NCBI RefSeq assembly: GCF_001687565.2
Contig: NZ_CP016534.2
Location: forward strand, 1,740,501 to 1,804,500
Direction of reading: 5' to 3'
DNA length: 64,000 bases
Origin: Planococcus antarcticus DSM 14505
Lineage (GTDB): Bacteria; Bacillota; Bacilli; Bacillales_A; Planococcaceae
Part shown: positions 17,515 through 27,870 of the stretch, one piece after another
Layout of the letters: the number at the start of each line of letters is the position of its first letter
Numbering within the stretch: position 1 is the first letter of the stretch
Position numbers and translations under genes: made by a program
Notes under the pieces: generated by a model
What the model was told of the DNA's origin: nothing
Database searches by the model: none
What the model saw: only the letters and a program-made list of their open reading frames with translations

Positions 17515-19937
17515 CACAAACCGAAAGATACCAAGATTTGCCACTCGAAGAAGTAATCGGCGATCGGTTTGGCCGTTACAGCAAATACATTATCCAGGAC
17601 CGGGCGCTGCCGGATGCCCGTGACGGGTTAAAACCTGTTCAGCGCAGAATTTTATATGCGATGTACCATGAAGGCAATACTAACGATAAAGCGTTTCGTA
17701 AATCGGCCAAAACCGTTGGTAACGTTATCGGCAACTATCATCCACACGGAGACAGCTCGGTTTATGAAGCGATGGTGCGATTGAGCCAGGACTGGAAAAT
17801 TCGCCATATGCTCGTTGAAATGCACGGCAATAACGGCTCGATGGATGGTGATTCACCAGCTGCAATGCGTTACACAGAAGCCCGTTTGTCTGCCATTTCT
17901 TCCGAATTGCTGCGCGACATTGATAAACGCACAGTGGATTTTATTCCGAACTTTGATGATTCCGATATGGAACCGACTGTTTTGCCGGCCCGTTTCCCGA
18001 ACCTGTTGGTCAACGGATCGACCGGTATTTCTGCCGGTTACGCCACCGATATCCCACCGCATGCGCTTCATGAAGTGCTCGATGCCGTATTGATGCGCAT
18101 GGACAATCCACAAGCGACTGTTGCTGAACTGATGACCGTCATTAAGGGGCCGGATTTCCCGACAGGCGGCATTATCCAGGGACTGGACGGCATCCGTAAA
18201 GCTTACGAAACTGGCAAAGGCAAGATCATCGTCCGTTCAAAAGCCCAAATAGAACCGTTAAAAGGCGGAAAAGAGCAAATTGTCGTTACGGAAATTCCTT
18301 TTGAAGTCAATAAAGCCAATATGATCAAGAAAATCGATGATCACCGCTTTGACCGCAAGCTTGAAGGCATCTCTGAAGTGCGGGATGAATCCGATAGAAG
18401 CGGTTTGCGCATTGTCATCGAATTGAAAAAAGATGTGCAAGCCAACGGGATTTTAAGCTATCTTTACAAAAATACCGATCTGCAAGTCAGCTACAACTTC
18501 AATATGGTCGCTATCTATAAGCGTCGTCCGACAATGATGACTTTGCAGACGATGCTGGATGCCTATATCGAACATCAGAAAGAAGTCATCACCAAGCGTT
18601 CGGAATTCGATCTGCAAAAAGCTAGTGATCGCATGCATATTGTGGAAGGCTTGATGAAAGCTTTGTCGATTCTGGATAAAGTCATCAAAACCATCCGTTC
18701 TTCAAAAGACAAACGCGATGCCAAGAACAACTTGATTGCGTCGTTTGATTTCTCTGAAGCGCAGTCCGAAGCGATTGTGTCCTTGCAATTATACCGACTG
18801 ACCAATACCGACATCACCGACCTGCAAAAAGAAGAAAACGATCTGAAGAAACTGATCGCTGAATTGACGGGTATCCTGACTAGCCCGACCAAATTGAAAA
18901 ATATCATCAAGAAAGAATTAGCAAGCATCCGTAAGCAATTCGCCGAACCACGCCGTTCGGTTATTGAAGACAAGATCGAAGAAATCACCATCACACGTGA
19001 AATCATGATTCCAAGTGAAGAAGTGGTAGTGACAATCACGAAAGAAGGCTATGTTAAGCGGACCAGTACACGTTCGCATGCGGCTTCAAACGGCAAGGAC
19101 TTTGCGATGAAAGAATCGGATTACTTGCTGTTCGAAGGCAATTTGAATACGCAGCATACGATTCTGATTTTTACCACGGCTGGGAACTTCGTTTTCCAAC
19201 CGATCAACGAGTTGCCTGATATCAAATGGAAAGATCTTGGACAGCATTTATCCAGCATCGTGCAATTGGATGCTAATGAATCTGTTCTTGCGGTTTATCC
19301 ATTCGAGAAATTTGATGCAGATGCTAGTATCCTAACCGTTTCAAAACTAGGCCAGGTCAAACGTTCGGCTTTGAAGGATTATCAGATTCAGCGCTATTCA
19401 CGCGCCATTAAGACAATGAATCTAAAATCAGACGATGCGATGATTTATGCGACATTAGTGACCAAAGAAACAGAATTATTCATCGGTACAAAGCAAGCCT
19501 ACGGTGTCCGTTTCCCACTGGACGAAGTTCCACTGACCGGACTTCGTACCGGAGGGGTCAAAGGCGTCAACTTGAAGGACGGCGACGAGGCCGTTTCAGC
19601 TGTCATGATTGACCCGGAAGTGAAGCAGGAGCTTGTGTTGATCACTCATCGCGGGGCGGCGAAGAAAATGAAGCTGCAGGAATTTGAAAGCGGCAACCGT
19701 GCGAAGCGTGGTGTTGTCATGCTTCGGGAATTAAAATCTAACCCTCACCGTGTGGTAGCTGTAATTGGCGCGACCGGAAAAGAAGAAATTATTTTGGAAA
19801 CTGCCAAAGGTATTCGAATCTCTTTGGTTGCTAATTCATTGAAAAACGTAGATCGTTATTCGAATGGTTCATTTATTGCGGATGAGGCAACAGATGGGCA
19901 AGTGAATTCTGCCTATCGTTTTGAAAGAAAAGAATAA
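17511..19937 (+). CDS. parC: DNA topoisomerase IV subunit A
   Basis: ParC cuts and rejoins DNA through a tyrosine (near residue 120, in [11 protein letters not shown]). The 808-residue product has the quinolone-resistance region with [20 protein letters not shown], keeping the serines and glutamate found in sensitive enzymes, and a C-terminal beta-pinwheel domain. A ribosome binding site (GAGGAGGAAATTGT) lies at the end of parE. Confidence 0.98.
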   Translation: MTQTERYQDLPLEEVIGDRFGRYSKYIIQDRALPDARDGLKPVQRRILYAMYHEGNTNDKAFRKSAKTVGNVIGNYHPHGDSSVYEAMVRLSQDWKIRHMLVEMHGNNGSMDGDSPAAMRYTEARLSAISSELLRDIDKRTVDFIPNFDDSDMEPTVLPARFPNLLVNGSTGISAGYATDIPPHALHEVLDAVLMRMDNPQATVAELMTVIKGPDFPTGGIIQGLDGIRKAYETGKGKIIVRSKAQIEPLKGGKEQIVVTEIPFEVNKANMIKKIDDHRFDRKLEGISEVRDESDRSGLRIVIELKKDVQANGILSYLYKNTDLQVSYNFNMVAIYKRRPTMMTLQTMLDAYIEHQKEVITKRSEFDLQKASDRMHIVEGLMKALSILDKVIKTIRSSKDKRDAKNNLIASFDFSEAQSEAIVSLQLYRLTNTDITDLQKEENDLKKLIAELTGILTSPTKLKNIIKKELASIRKQFAEPRRSVIEDKIEEITITREIMIPSEEVVVTITKEGYVKRTSTRSHAASNGKDFAMKESDYLLFEGNLNTQHTILIFTTAGNFVFQPINELPDIKWKDLGQHLSSIVQLDANESVLAVYPFEKFDADASILTVSKLGQVKRSALKDYQIQRYSRAIKTMNLKSDDAMIYATLVTKETELFIGTKQAYGVRFPLDEVPLTGLRTGGVKGVNLKDGDEAVSAVMIDPEVKQELVLITHRGAAKKMKLQEFESGNRAKRGVVMLRELKSNPHRVVAVIGATGKEEIILETAKGIRISLVANSLKNVDRYSNGSFIADEATDGQVNSAYRFERKE

Positions 19938-19941
19938 TTTA

Positions 19942-19982
19942 AAATCCTCCTTCTTTTATTCAAAGAGAAGGGGGATTTCTTT
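19942..19982 (+). terminator. Terminator of parE-parC
   Basis: AAATCCTCCTTCTTT and AGAGAAGGGGGATTT form an imperfect long stem ending in T residues right after parC. Confidence 0.85.
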
Positions 19983-20139
19983 ATGAATATTTAAATGGAT
20001 TCAAATGCTTATGAATGGTTAAAATTTAACGAGCTTGAATAAATATGAATAGTTTTGCGCGGGTAAAAACCTCGTAGAAGTAGAGGATGATCAAGCTCGG
20101 GCTTTGTTTGGTGAACTTTTTCGGGGGTCTTCACGAAAT

Positions 20140-20283
20140 GCACGAACGCGAGTGGATATGCACGCTTTTTCGATAATACGCACGCTTGGGGAAAACCACG
20201 CACGATCCAGTTGCTGTTACGCACGTTCAGGGGGAAAATACGCAAGAAAGCCAAGGTTCTACGCATAAAAACACGGAGAAATA
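20140..20283. repeat. Helically phased GCAC(G) motif array
   Basis: Seven degenerate units start with GCA at 20140, 20160, 20180, 20200, 20221, 20242 and 20263, a spacing of 20, 20, 20, 21, 21 and 21 bases. Five units begin GCACG, and most are preceded by TAC or CAC, giving the core TACGCACG. The rest of each unit is variable. The array fills the parC-ilvA interval. The minus-strand open frame across it is a by-product of the periodicity, not a gene. Confidence 0.7.
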
Positions 20284-20449
20284 TTTTCCCTATTGTTCCT
20301 CGGCTATTACCTGAAGACATGTGAGTTGAAAAAGAAAAAACTAAACTAATGTATTAAAATTTTTAGTTTAATTGTCGCAATTTTCTCACCAATTGAGCGC
20401 TTTGATGTGTTAGAGTAGTGAGATAAATAAAAACAAGAGGGTGACATCT

Positions 20450-21739
20450 ATGACTAAAACCAACATCACAGAGCTTGACAGGGAAGTGACTTTTTCAAAA
20501 GTATCTGTGGAAGAAATCATGGTTGCTAACCAAGCACTTAAGGATGTCGTCATCAAGACGCCATTGCAAAAAAATGAGCTGCTGTCCGCACGATATGGCT
20601 GCAATGTTTACTTGAAGCGCGAGGATTTGCAGGTAGTTCGATCCTTTAAGCTACGTGGTGCCTATAATTTCATCCGCAGCTTGAATGCTCCGGAACGCGC
20701 CAAAGGAGTGGTATGTGCAAGCGCCGGCAATCATGCACAAGGTGTCGCTTACTCATGCTTTGCACTCGGCATCGAAGGGAAAATCTTTATGCCACTGACG
20801 ACGCCACGCCAAAAAGTGTCGCAGGTCAAACGTTTTGGGGGTGACAAGGTATCGGTTGTCTTGACAGGAGACTCCTTTGACGACTCTTTTACAGCGGCGA
20901 TGGAATATTGTACAGAAGAAGAAAAAATCTTTGTTCATCCTTTTAATGACAACCGCATCATTGCAGGACAAGGAACGGTTGCTGTGGAAATTCTCAATGA
21001 TATGCAGGAATCGGTCGATTATTTGTTTTGTGCAATTGGCGGCGGCGGATTGGCGTCAGGCGTAGGCTCTTACCTAAAAGGCATCAGCCCTTCGACTAAA
21101 CTGATTGGCGTCGAACCAGCGGGGGCTGCCGGCATGAAAACTTCGCTGGCCAATGGTCAAGTGACGCGCCTCGACACGGTTGATACCTTTGTTGACGGGG
21201 CTGCGGTCAAACAGGTCGGTGATCTTTCCATGGCTATCTGTTCCGAGGTACTAGATGACATCGCACTGGTCCCAGAAGGCAAGGTCTGCACAACCATTTT
21301 GCAGCTGTATAACGAAAATGCCATAGTCGCAGAACCAGCTGGCGCTTTGTCCATAGCCGCTCTTGATTTCTATAAAGATGACATTAGAGGCAAAAACGTG
21401 GTATGCGTCATCAGTGGGGGCAATAACGACATTGAGCGGATGCAGGAAATAAAGGAAAAGTCCTTGATCTATGAAGGGCTCAAGCATTATTTCATCGTCA
21501 CATTCCCGCAACGTGCAGGCGCACTTCGCAAATTTATGGAACAAGTGCTGGGTGAAACCGATGACATCACCCATTTCGAATACACGAAACGAACAAACCG
21601 CGAAGAAGGCCCGGTTCTAGTCGGCATCGAACTGAAATGCCGAGAAGACTATGAACCACTCGTCAAACGCATGGCAGAAAATGGTTTTCCGTACAAAGAT
21701 ATCAATAATGATTCCCTGCTGTTTAATTTATTGATTTAG
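20450..21739 (+). CDS. ilvA: Threonine ammonia-lyase (threonine deaminase)
   Basis: IlvA converts threonine to 2-oxobutanoate, the entry step of isoleucine synthesis. The 429-residue product has the PLP lysine in VRSFKLRGAYN, the phosphate-binding SAGNHAQGVAY, the glycine loop AIGGGGLASGVG and a C-terminal ACT-like regulatory domain with the segment YFIVTFPQRAGALRKF, as in the short B. subtilis type. The ATG at 20450 follows AGAGGGTGACATCT. No branched-chain amino acid genes are next to it, so it is a lone gene here. Confidence 0.95.
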   Translation: MTKTNITELDREVTFSKVSVEEIMVANQALKDVVIKTPLQKNELLSARYGCNVYLKREDLQVVRSFKLRGAYNFIRSLNAPERAKGVVCASAGNHAQGVAYSCFALGIEGKIFMPLTTPRQKVSQVKRFGGDKVSVVLTGDSFDDSFTAAMEYCTEEEKIFVHPFNDNRIIAGQGTVAVEILNDMQESVDYLFCAIGGGGLASGVGSYLKGISPSTKLIGVEPAGAAGMKTSLANGQVTRLDTVDTFVDGAAVKQVGDLSMAICSEVLDDIALVPEGKVCTTILQLYNENAIVAEPAGALSIAALDFYKDDIRGKNVVCVISGGNNDIERMQEIKEKSLIYEGLKHYFIVTFPQRAGALRKFMEQVLGETDDITHFEYTKRTNREEGPVLVGIELKCREDYEPLVKRMAENGFPYKDINNDSLLFNLLI

Positions 21740-21778
21740 GGAATTGACAGCCTTTTGATCATCCAGACTTACTTGAAT

Positions 21779-21830
21779 AAACAGGCGTTTTGCAATGTGC
21801 ATTAGCACAAAGGCGAACGCTTGTTTAACG
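21779..21830 (+). terminator. Stem-loop after ilvA, possible terminator
   Basis: AAACAGGCGTT pairs with AACGCTTGTTT (one G-T wobble) around an inner stem TGTGC / GCACA. The T-run is short, so termination is plausible but not certain. Confidence 0.5.
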
Positions 21831-21920
21831 TTTTAAATAGCTGAAAAAACTGGAAATCGACAGCTGTCAGGGTTTTTTGAATGGTACGGTGAAGTCAACT
21901 AAAGAGACGGGGTGGGACAA

Positions 21921-22481
21921 GTGGAAAAACGGTGTTTATGGGCGCAAAGCAATATGCTCATGCAGAACTATCACGACGAAGAATGGTGCAAGCCGAGCTG
22001 GGATGATCGATATATTTTCGAAATGCTGATACTAGAAGGCGCTCAAGCCGGTCTATCCTGGAATATCGTGTTATCCAAGCGCAACGCTTACCAGGAGGCT
22101 TTTGATCATTTTGACATTGCGCATTGTGCGGAGCTGACAGATGCGAATCTGTTGTCCATAAAGGAAAATTGTGCAGTAATCAAGCATGGTGCAAAGCTTC
22201 AATCAGTCCGTACAAATGCCCAGGCGGTGCTAAGTATCTTGAAAGAGTGGGACAGTTTTGCTGAGTTCCTGTGGAGCTATACAGACGGCAAGACAATCCA
22301 CAACAATTGGGAGACCGATAGACAGATTCCCGCTCAGTCCTCAGTATCGGTTCAGCTTAGCAAAGATTTGAAAAAGCGGGGCTTCAAGTTTGTAGGGCCT
22401 GTGACGACATACTCTTTCATGCAGGCCATTGGGATGATCAATGATCATATCAAAGATTGTGAATACCGTACGCAAAATTAA
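21921..22481 (+). CDS. tag: DNA-3-methyladenine glycosylase I
   Basis: Tag removes 3-methyladenine from alkylated DNA. The 186-residue product matches the family along its length: CLWAQ at the start, YHDEEWCKPSWDDRYIFEML, LEGAQAGLSW and a C-terminal GFKFVGPVTTYSFMQAIGM. Zinc ligands of the family (an N-terminal cysteine and C-terminal His/Cys such as NDHIKDCEY) appear present. GTG at 21921 gives the typical MEKRC start and fits the GACGGGGTGGG site. Confidence 0.93.
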   Translation: MEKRCLWAQSNMLMQNYHDEEWCKPSWDDRYIFEMLILEGAQAGLSWNIVLSKRNAYQEAFDHFDIAHCAELTDANLLSIKENCAVIKHGAKLQSVRTNAQAVLSILKEWDSFAEFLWSYTDGKTIHNNWETDRQIPAQSSVSVQLSKDLKKRGFKFVGPVTTYSFMQAIGMINDHIKDCEYRTQN

Positions 22482-22495
22482 TGCGAAACAAATTA

Positions 22496-22536
22496 AAGAA
22501 CAGAGAAGCCGAGTCATTGCTTCTCTGTTCTTTTTC
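22496..22536 (+). terminator. Terminator of tag
   Basis: AAAGAACAGAGAAGC and GCTTCTCTGTTCTTT form a 15-bp perfect stem with a T-run. Confidence 0.92.
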
Positions 22537-22711
22537 GTTTCCACAAGGAATTTCCAGATAAATGCAGAATACAGGTAAAGAAGGTAAGTAAGATGTACAC
22601 AAAAAAAGATGGAAATAAAAGGGGAGAATTTCATTGGAACAGTTTGATCGCCATCCTTGTATTTGTTACAAGCCTATCGTTTTCCCCAACCCGGTGCCTG
22701 GAAGAACCGCC

Positions 22712-23140
22712 CTATTCGTCTCGCCAGTTGATCTGTAACTGCTGAAGGTGAGCGGTCAATTCGGTATCCAAATCAAGGAGACAAACAGTGAAATCTTGAA
22801 CGTTCAGCAATTCGATTCCATGTCTATATAAGCTGTAATGCCAAAGATAGCTCATATCTTTGGTAGGATCTTGGTGGTTAAAGTCCATAATCAACTTTCG
22901 TATGGAATCATCCAGACTGCCAAAATAAATCGAGTTGTCTTCCATATTTAGCCAATGACTCACTTTTAAATCGGACACGGATTCGAATTCGGGTCTTCCG
23001 TTCAATAAAAAATTTTCGGGGGCGTATTCTCCGTTTGGGAACACGACATTAAACTCATCCGCCAAGCCGAGCGCGACATTCAAAAGCTCGTCCCAGCGCA
23101 AGGACAACTCAATGCTTTGGATCACTGCAAATTTAATCAT
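22712..23140 (-). CDS. Hypothetical protein, 142 residues
   Basis: A soluble acidic protein rich in Asp, Leu and Trp (for example SIELSLRWDELLNVALGLA, VSHWLNMEDNSIYFGSLDD, YLWHYSLYRHGIELLN). No membrane segment, signal peptide or known motif was seen. The site GAGGTAATTGAT upstream of ATG supports a real gene. It stands alone between tag and fbp and is convergent with tag. Confidence 0.65.
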   Translation of the reverse strand: MIKFAVIQSIELSLRWDELLNVALGLADEFNVVFPNGEYAPENFLLNGRPEFESVSDLKVSHWLNMEDNSIYFGSLDDSIRKLIMDFNHQDPTKDMSYLWHYSLYRHGIELLNVQDFTVCLLDLDTELTAHLQQLQINWRDE

Positions 23141-23470
23141 ATCAATTACCTCATTTTCTCTGAATGGATGGATTGCCTCCGTTTTCGGAAAGCTTTTCGC
23201 TGTTCTGTTTTTTCTACTAGAGCTTACAAGGTTTCTCCTGTAAACTGAGTCATAAGGAAGACTCTTTTTTCGTGAATTAGTTAACGCGACCTATTTGCTT
23301 AATGATACGATTAATTCTATCCAAATAAAACCAGATTATTAAAGTCATGTGCATATATTTACTGTTAGCTTGGCCAGCTGCTGATCCTGAATTTTCAATC
23401 TTTATCTTATCCGTTTCTATCGTTCCGATGCATGGAAGAATGGAAGCGAGACGCGAAGGGGGATTACGTG
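23141..23470. other. Intergenic region upstream of fbp
   Basis: About 330 bases of AT-rich DNA between the divergent hypothetical gene and fbp. It must hold both promoters, but I found no hexamer pair good enough to assign and no inverted repeat of note. Confidence 0.4.
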
Positions 23471-25405
23471 ATGTTGAATTTAAAATATTTGGATTTGTTA
23501 GCGCAAAAATATGACTGCGAAGAAAAAGTCGCGACTGAAATCATTAATCTTGAAGCCATCCTAGATCTTCCCAAAGGGACCGAACATTTTGTGAGCGATT
23601 TACACGGAGAGTTCCAGGCATTTCAACATGTGCTGCGAAACGGTTCCGGAAATGTGAAAGTGAAAATAAGAGATCTGTTCAAGAATGAGCTGAGCGAAAA
23701 AGAACTCAACGAATTTGCGACGTTGGTTTATTATCCAGAAGAAAAACTGCAATTGATCAAAAGCCACTTCACCAGCAAAAAAGAATTGCAAGCCTGGTAC
23801 ATAGAAGTTATTGAACGGCTACTGAAGCTTATTTCTTATGCAGCCTCTAAATACACACGTTCAAAACTGCGCAAAGCTTTGCCGAATCAGTTTGTCTACA
23901 TTATTGAAGAGCTGCTGTACAAAACAGATGAGTTTAAAAACAAAAAAGAGTATTACGCCAAAATGGTTGAACAAATCATCTCGCTGGGACAAGCCGATCA
24001 GCTGATTATTGGCCTTGCCTATACGACTCAACGCCTAACGGTAGATCATTTGCATGTGGTAGGTGACATTTACGACCGGGGTCCGGATCCGCATAAAATC
24101 GTGGATACACTGATCGATTATCATTCTGTGGACATTCAATGGGGAAACCACGACGTCTTGTGGATCGGTGCATATGCCGGATCGAAAGTGTGCCTGGCGA
24201 ACATTCTAAGGATTTGTGCACGCTACAATAACTTGGATATTATTGAAGATGTCTACGGCATCAACTTGCGACCACTGTTGAACTTGGCGGAGAAGTATTA
24301 CGATGACAATCCAGCTTTTCATCCGAAAAGAATTTCAGGTGAAAAAATGACGGAGCAGGAACAGCTGCAAATCACTAAAATCCATCAGGCCATTTCTGTC
24401 ATCCAGTTCAAGTTGGAAAGCCCAATTATCAAGAGGCGCCCTTGCTTTGCGATGGAAGACCGCCTGTTGTTAGAGAAAGTCGATTACGAGAAAAAGCAAG
24501 CAACCATCCACGGAAAAACCTATCCACTCGAAAACACGTGTTTTGCAACGATCAATCCAGAGCAGCCAGATGAACTATTGGAAGAAGAAAAACGGGTCAT
24601 GGATAAACTGCTGTTCTCTGTACAGCATTCAGAAAAACTGACACGGCATATGCGTTTTCTTATGAAAAAAGGCAGCCTTTATTTGAAGTACAATGGCAAT
24701 CTGCTCATTCACGGGTGCATTCCACTGGAAGAAAACGGCAATATGGAAAAAATGGAGATTGAAGGGAAGAGTTATGCCGGACGGGAATTGTTGGATCTTT
24801 TCGAACGTTATTTGCGCTATTCCTTCGCCCATCCGGAAGAAACCGATGACTTTGCGACCGATATGGTCTGGTACCTATGGACAGGAGAATACTCGTCCCT
24901 TTTCGGAAAGCGTGAAATGACTACCTTTGAGCGCTATTTTATTAAAGACAAAGAAACGCATAAGGAACGGAAAAATCCTTATTATTATTTGCGCGAAGAT
25001 GAGGAAATATGCCGCAAAATACTGGCTGAATTCGAGTTAAATCCGGATCATGGGCGTATCATCAACGGTCATACACCGGTCAAGGAGCGGGACGGGGAAA
25101 ACCCAATCAAAGCGAATGGCAAAATGTTAGTCATTGACGGTGGCTTCTCGAAAGCTTACCAGTCAACGACAGGAATTGCCGGATATACGTTGCTGTACAA
25201 TTCCTACGGCATGCAGCTAGTTGCTCATCAGCTGTTTAATTCAAAAGAAGAAGTTCTGCAAAACGGGACGGACGTATTATCCGTTAAACGGCTAGTTGAC
25301 GAGGAACTAGAGCGCAAGAAAGTCCGGGAAACGAATATTGGAGAAGGCTTGCTGCAGGAGATTTTCAATTTGAACAGTTTAAGGGAATACCGTTATATGA
25401 AGTAA
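23471..25405 (+). CDS. fbp: Fructose-1,6-bisphosphatase, class III
   Basis: The enzyme removes the 1-phosphate from fructose-1,6-bisphosphate in gluconeogenesis. The 644-residue product fits the class III (B. subtilis Fbp) length of about 640 and has calcineurin-type metallophosphatase motifs: [33 protein letters not shown] and [11 protein letters not shown]. The ATG at 23471 follows AAGGGGGATTACGTG; an upstream in-frame ATG at 23432 lacks a site. It is a monocistronic gene with its own terminator. Confidence 0.96.
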   Translation: MLNLKYLDLLAQKYDCEEKVATEIINLEAILDLPKGTEHFVSDLHGEFQAFQHVLRNGSGNVKVKIRDLFKNELSEKELNEFATLVYYPEEKLQLIKSHFTSKKELQAWYIEVIERLLKLISYAASKYTRSKLRKALPNQFVYIIEELLYKTDEFKNKKEYYAKMVEQIISLGQADQLIIGLAYTTQRLTVDHLHVVGDIYDRGPDPHKIVDTLIDYHSVDIQWGNHDVLWIGAYAGSKVCLANILRICARYNNLDIIEDVYGINLRPLLNLAEKYYDDNPAFHPKRISGEKMTEQEQLQITKIHQAISVIQFKLESPIIKRRPCFAMEDRLLLEKVDYEKKQATIHGKTYPLENTCFATINPEQPDELLEEEKRVMDKLLFSVQHSEKLTRHMRFLMKKGSLYLKYNGNLLIHGCIPLEENGNMEKMEIEGKSYAGRELLDLFERYLRYSFAHPEETDDFATDMVWYLWTGEYSSLFGKREMTTFERYFIKDKETHKERKNPYYYLREDEEICRKILAEFELNPDHGRIINGHTPVKERDGENPIKANGKMLVIDGGFSKAYQSTTGIAGYTLLYNSYGMQLVAHQLFNSKEEVLQNGTDVLSVKRLVDEELERKKVRETNIGEGLLQEIFNLNSLREYRYMK

Positions 25406-25435
25406 GCGTTTTTTGAAACAATAGGGGCATAGGAA

Positions 25436-25478
25436 AAGGAAGAGCTGCAACGAAATCGTGCTGGCTCTTCCTTTTTTG
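25436..25478 (+). terminator. Terminator of fbp
   Basis: GGAAGAGC and GCTCTTCC pair and are followed by six T residues. Confidence 0.85.
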
Positions 25479-25534
25479 TGTCTGCATGTAAATAATTGAA
25501 TCTAAACAATATAACATCTTTGTTATGAATATTC

Positions 25535-25660
25535 CGCAAACTAGCTCCGCTTTCCTGCGGGCTTGCGCCAAACTAACTCGGACTTACAGCCCGAGTGGAT
25601 TTCGGCACTTTGTTTTCCCGCGGGAGTCTCCACTAGTTTGCTCCATATTCTACTGGTTAA
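25535..25660. repeat. Dispersed intergenic repeat, copy 1
   Basis: This GC-rich stretch inside AT-rich DNA shares with 62768-62882 the blocks AACTCGG...CCCGAGTGGATTT and AGTCTCC...TTTGCTCC. It includes complementary blocks such as CCTGCGGG / CCCGCGGG. Similar elements are scattered in intergenic DNA of many Bacillales. No gene is present. Confidence 0.65.
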
Positions 25661-25806
25661 GCAACCTATAATGTTAGTTTTCATTAGGTAACAGATGGAA
25701 AATTCTTATAGGTGAGAGAATGGGAAATTAAAAACTGACCTCTGTAATTATTACTATCCTATAATCACTGACCGAATCCTTAGATATTGAAGACTTGTTA
25801 TGTAAT

Positions 25807-25847
25807 AAAAATAGACACCTCATTTATTTCGAATTGGTGTCTATTTG
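25807..25847 (-). terminator. Terminator of the DUF606-Crp-DUF606 operon
   Basis: AAATAGACACC and GGTGTCTATTT form an 11-bp stem; on the minus strand it is followed by a T-run and lies just after the last gene of the minus-strand operon. Confidence 0.85.
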
Positions 25848-25884
25848 CAGGTGTATCTACTTTTAAAATTCAATTAATTTTTCA

Positions 25885-26376
25885 TTACCCTTTTACTGAG
25901 CCACGAACATCGAAAGACTTTCTTTTCCTTTCACGCTGTTCCAGTTTCGGTCCCAATTGAAACAGCACAATACCACTGCTGATCAACAGCACGCCGAACA
26001 GGGACTGCCAGGTGAAAGGGATTTTTTCGAGGCCGAACCAGCCGAGTGTATCCCACATCAAGCCGAAGAAAATCTGCGACACCATGATGAGGGAAATGGC
26101 ACGGCTTGGACCGAGAATCTGTACGCCTTGAGTAACACAGGCAACGACGCCAACTCCGAGAATACCACTGAACCAGAACCAAGGCTGTGCCTGGAATCTA
26201 AACAGGCCGCTCCCTTCAAAAGTCAGTCCCGCAGCCAGAGATGCCAAAAATCCGAGCAGCAAGACGAGTGCTGTAGTGTTCCAGACACTGACTCGTTTTT
26301 TGACGTTAGCATTGAATGTATTTTGAAGGCAGACAAATGCGCCGCCGAGTAACGCCAGTAAGATGCCGATTGCCAT
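25885..26376 (-). CDS. DMT-superfamily transporter of the YdcZ/DUF606 type (copy 2)
   Basis: The 163-residue product has five membrane helices and YdcZ features such as LLALLGGAFVCLQNTFNANV at the N-terminus and ASLAAGL and GILGVGVVACVTQGVQILG later. DUF606 proteins are often made as pairs of five-helix subunits. It is the last gene of a three-gene operon with a Crp/Fnr regulator and a second DUF606 gene. Substrate unknown. Site TAGGAGTACAAGTT precedes the ATG. Confidence 0.85.
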   Translation of the reverse strand: MAIGILLALLGGAFVCLQNTFNANVKKRVSVWNTTALVLLLGFLASLAAGLTFEGSGLFRFQAQPWFWFSGILGVGVVACVTQGVQILGPSRAISLIMVSQIFFGLMWDTLGWFGLEKIPFTWQSLFGVLLISSGIVLFQLGPKLEQRERKRKSFDVRGSVKG

Positions 26377-26387
26377 AACTTGTACTC

Positions 26388-27053
26388 CTATTCGTAAATA
26401 TTTTGAACCGCCTGAGCAAGCAGGGAGGCGCGGTCAAGGATGGTAATCCTTCCGCGTTTCTTGGTAATCCAGCCGGCCTTTTGAAATTGCAGCAAGATCC
26501 GGTTCAAATGACGATAGCTTGTGCCGATCAAGTCTGCCATGTCGACAAGGGAAGTGGCATCGAGTTTCGGCTGCGTCGGTGTCATGGACAGCAAGTAGCT
26601 GGCCAGGCGAACGTCTACCGGATAAAGCAGGTTGAAGTTCATGGCGTACGATTTCATTTCAAATTTCCGCGTAATCGTTTTCAAGAGAAACTCGAGCCAC
26701 ACGGCATTGTCTCCCATTTCTTTTCGCAGCACGTGATATGGGATCCGGATGACCCGAGTATTAGTGACCGCTTCCACCGTGTTGATGAGCGGGCAGTGCT
26801 GGACATATTCGATGTCCCCCACCAAATCGAACGGGCTTTTGAATGCCAAGATCAACCGTTTCCCTTCAGGAGACAGCATGGAAACCTTCAGTTTTCCTTC
26901 GACTAGCAGATAAAGCGTGTCGGAATCGTCTCCTTGAGACAGCAGTCGCTCACCACTGGACAACTTTTCTATGTGCATAGAATGCCGGAGCCGTTCCGGA
27001 AATATATCCGCCAGTTCGTACCGGCGAAGAAAATTGTGGATAGCTTGGTCCAT
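26388..27053 (-). CDS. Crp/Fnr-family transcriptional regulator (YeiL-like)
   Basis: The 221-residue product has a cyclic-nucleotide-type sensor domain (SSGERLLSQGDDSDTLYLLV, residues about 30-130) and a C-terminal winged helix-turn-helix (VDMADLIGTSYRHLNRILLQ). No Fnr-type cysteine cluster is seen at the N-terminus, so it does not look like an oxygen sensor. It lies between two DUF606 transporter genes and probably controls them. The start is taken as the ATG six bases after AAGGAGG; upstream in-frame ATGs overlap the site. Confidence 0.85.
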   Translation of the reverse strand: MDQAIHNFLRRYELADIFPERLRHSMHIEKLSSGERLLSQGDDSDTLYLLVEGKLKVSMLSPEGKRLILAFKSPFDLVGDIEYVQHCPLINTVEAVTNTRVIRIPYHVLRKEMGDNAVWLEFLLKTITRKFEMKSYAMNFNLLYPVDVRLASYLLSMTPTQPKLDATSLVDMADLIGTSYRHLNRILLQFQKAGWITKKRGRITILDRASLLAQAVQNIYE

Positions 27054-27064
27054 TGTCATCCTCC

Positions 27065-27490
27065 TTACCATTTCAAAACAATGACTCCTGCAATCATCAG
27101 CAGCAGTCCGGCAATCTGTGTCCGGCCGATTTTTTGCTTGGCCATGTCGAACCAGCCCTTGCCGTCAATCAGCACGGCCGTAACGAGCTGTGCAATCAGG
27201 AAAACTCCGATTGTCAGCGTAACACCCATGCGGTGGACAGCGGTCATATTGCTATAAAGAACAACAGCCGCCAGCATTCCGCCGGAAGCATACAGCGGTG
27301 GAACTTGCGTTAAGTTCCGGTAGGACTGATCCCGCAGCAAGAGGACAATTAAGATGGCCAGCACAAAGCCTGTAAATTGCGTCATGGTAGCTGCTTGCCA
27401 AGTGCCGATACTGTCGCTGATTGTGGCGTTGGCGACACTTTGAAACGTCAGGAAAAAACCGCCCGCCAATGCGAAAAGCATGCCTTTCAT
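27065..27490 (-). CDS. DMT-superfamily transporter of the YdcZ/DUF606 type (copy 1)
   Basis: The 141-residue product has about five membrane helices, with ALAGGFFLTFQSVANATISD and TLTIGVFLIAQLVTAVLID as family-like segments. It is the first gene of the operon with the Crp/Fnr regulator and the second DUF606 gene. The open frame extends far upstream, but AAAGGTGG nine bases before this ATG fixes the start; an ATG at 27499 is possible. The 380 bases from here to the divergent sensor kinase contain no other gene. Confidence 0.82.
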   Translation of the reverse strand: MKGMLFALAGGFFLTFQSVANATISDSIGTWQAATMTQFTGFVLAILIVLLLRDQSYRNLTQVPPLYASGGMLAAVVLYSNMTAVHRMGVTLTIGVFLIAQLVTAVLIDGKGWFDMAKQKIGRTQIAGLLLMIAGVIVLKW

Positions 27491-27870
27491 TTTGTCCATC
27501 CACCTTTCTTTCGTTTTAATGTACAGGAATATAATGGGAGCTGAAAGGACATATGTCCCTTTTGATCTAGTGTAACTGAGTTGACTGAATCTGTTTGCAG
27601 AATTTACACAAACTGAAAAAAAAGCGCAATCATTTTTTATGAAACATTCAGCAGTTTGGACATGCTTATTTTCACTATAATGTAAGTATTTACTGATATC
27701 ATGCACATCCCCAAAAATCGTTAGCATAGCATGTTCGTTTAAAATTTATCAGCCTTTGCAAAAATTTGTATGGTAAAATACTGACATAATATCTTGATGA
27801 AATCGAACGGTTTATCCAAAAAAATGTAGAAATCTTCATTTCATGATGATCAAGAGCGGAGTGAGTAGCC

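Noticed and set aside
20009..20320. Minus-strand frame of 103 codons
   Set aside because: It runs across the phased GCAC array, has no ribosome binding site and no recognisable protein pattern.
22634..22738. 34-codon frame starting with TTG after AGGGGAGAATTTCA
   Set aside because: It overlaps the end of the minus-strand gene at 22712 and resembles no known protein; one plausible ribosome binding site is not enough.
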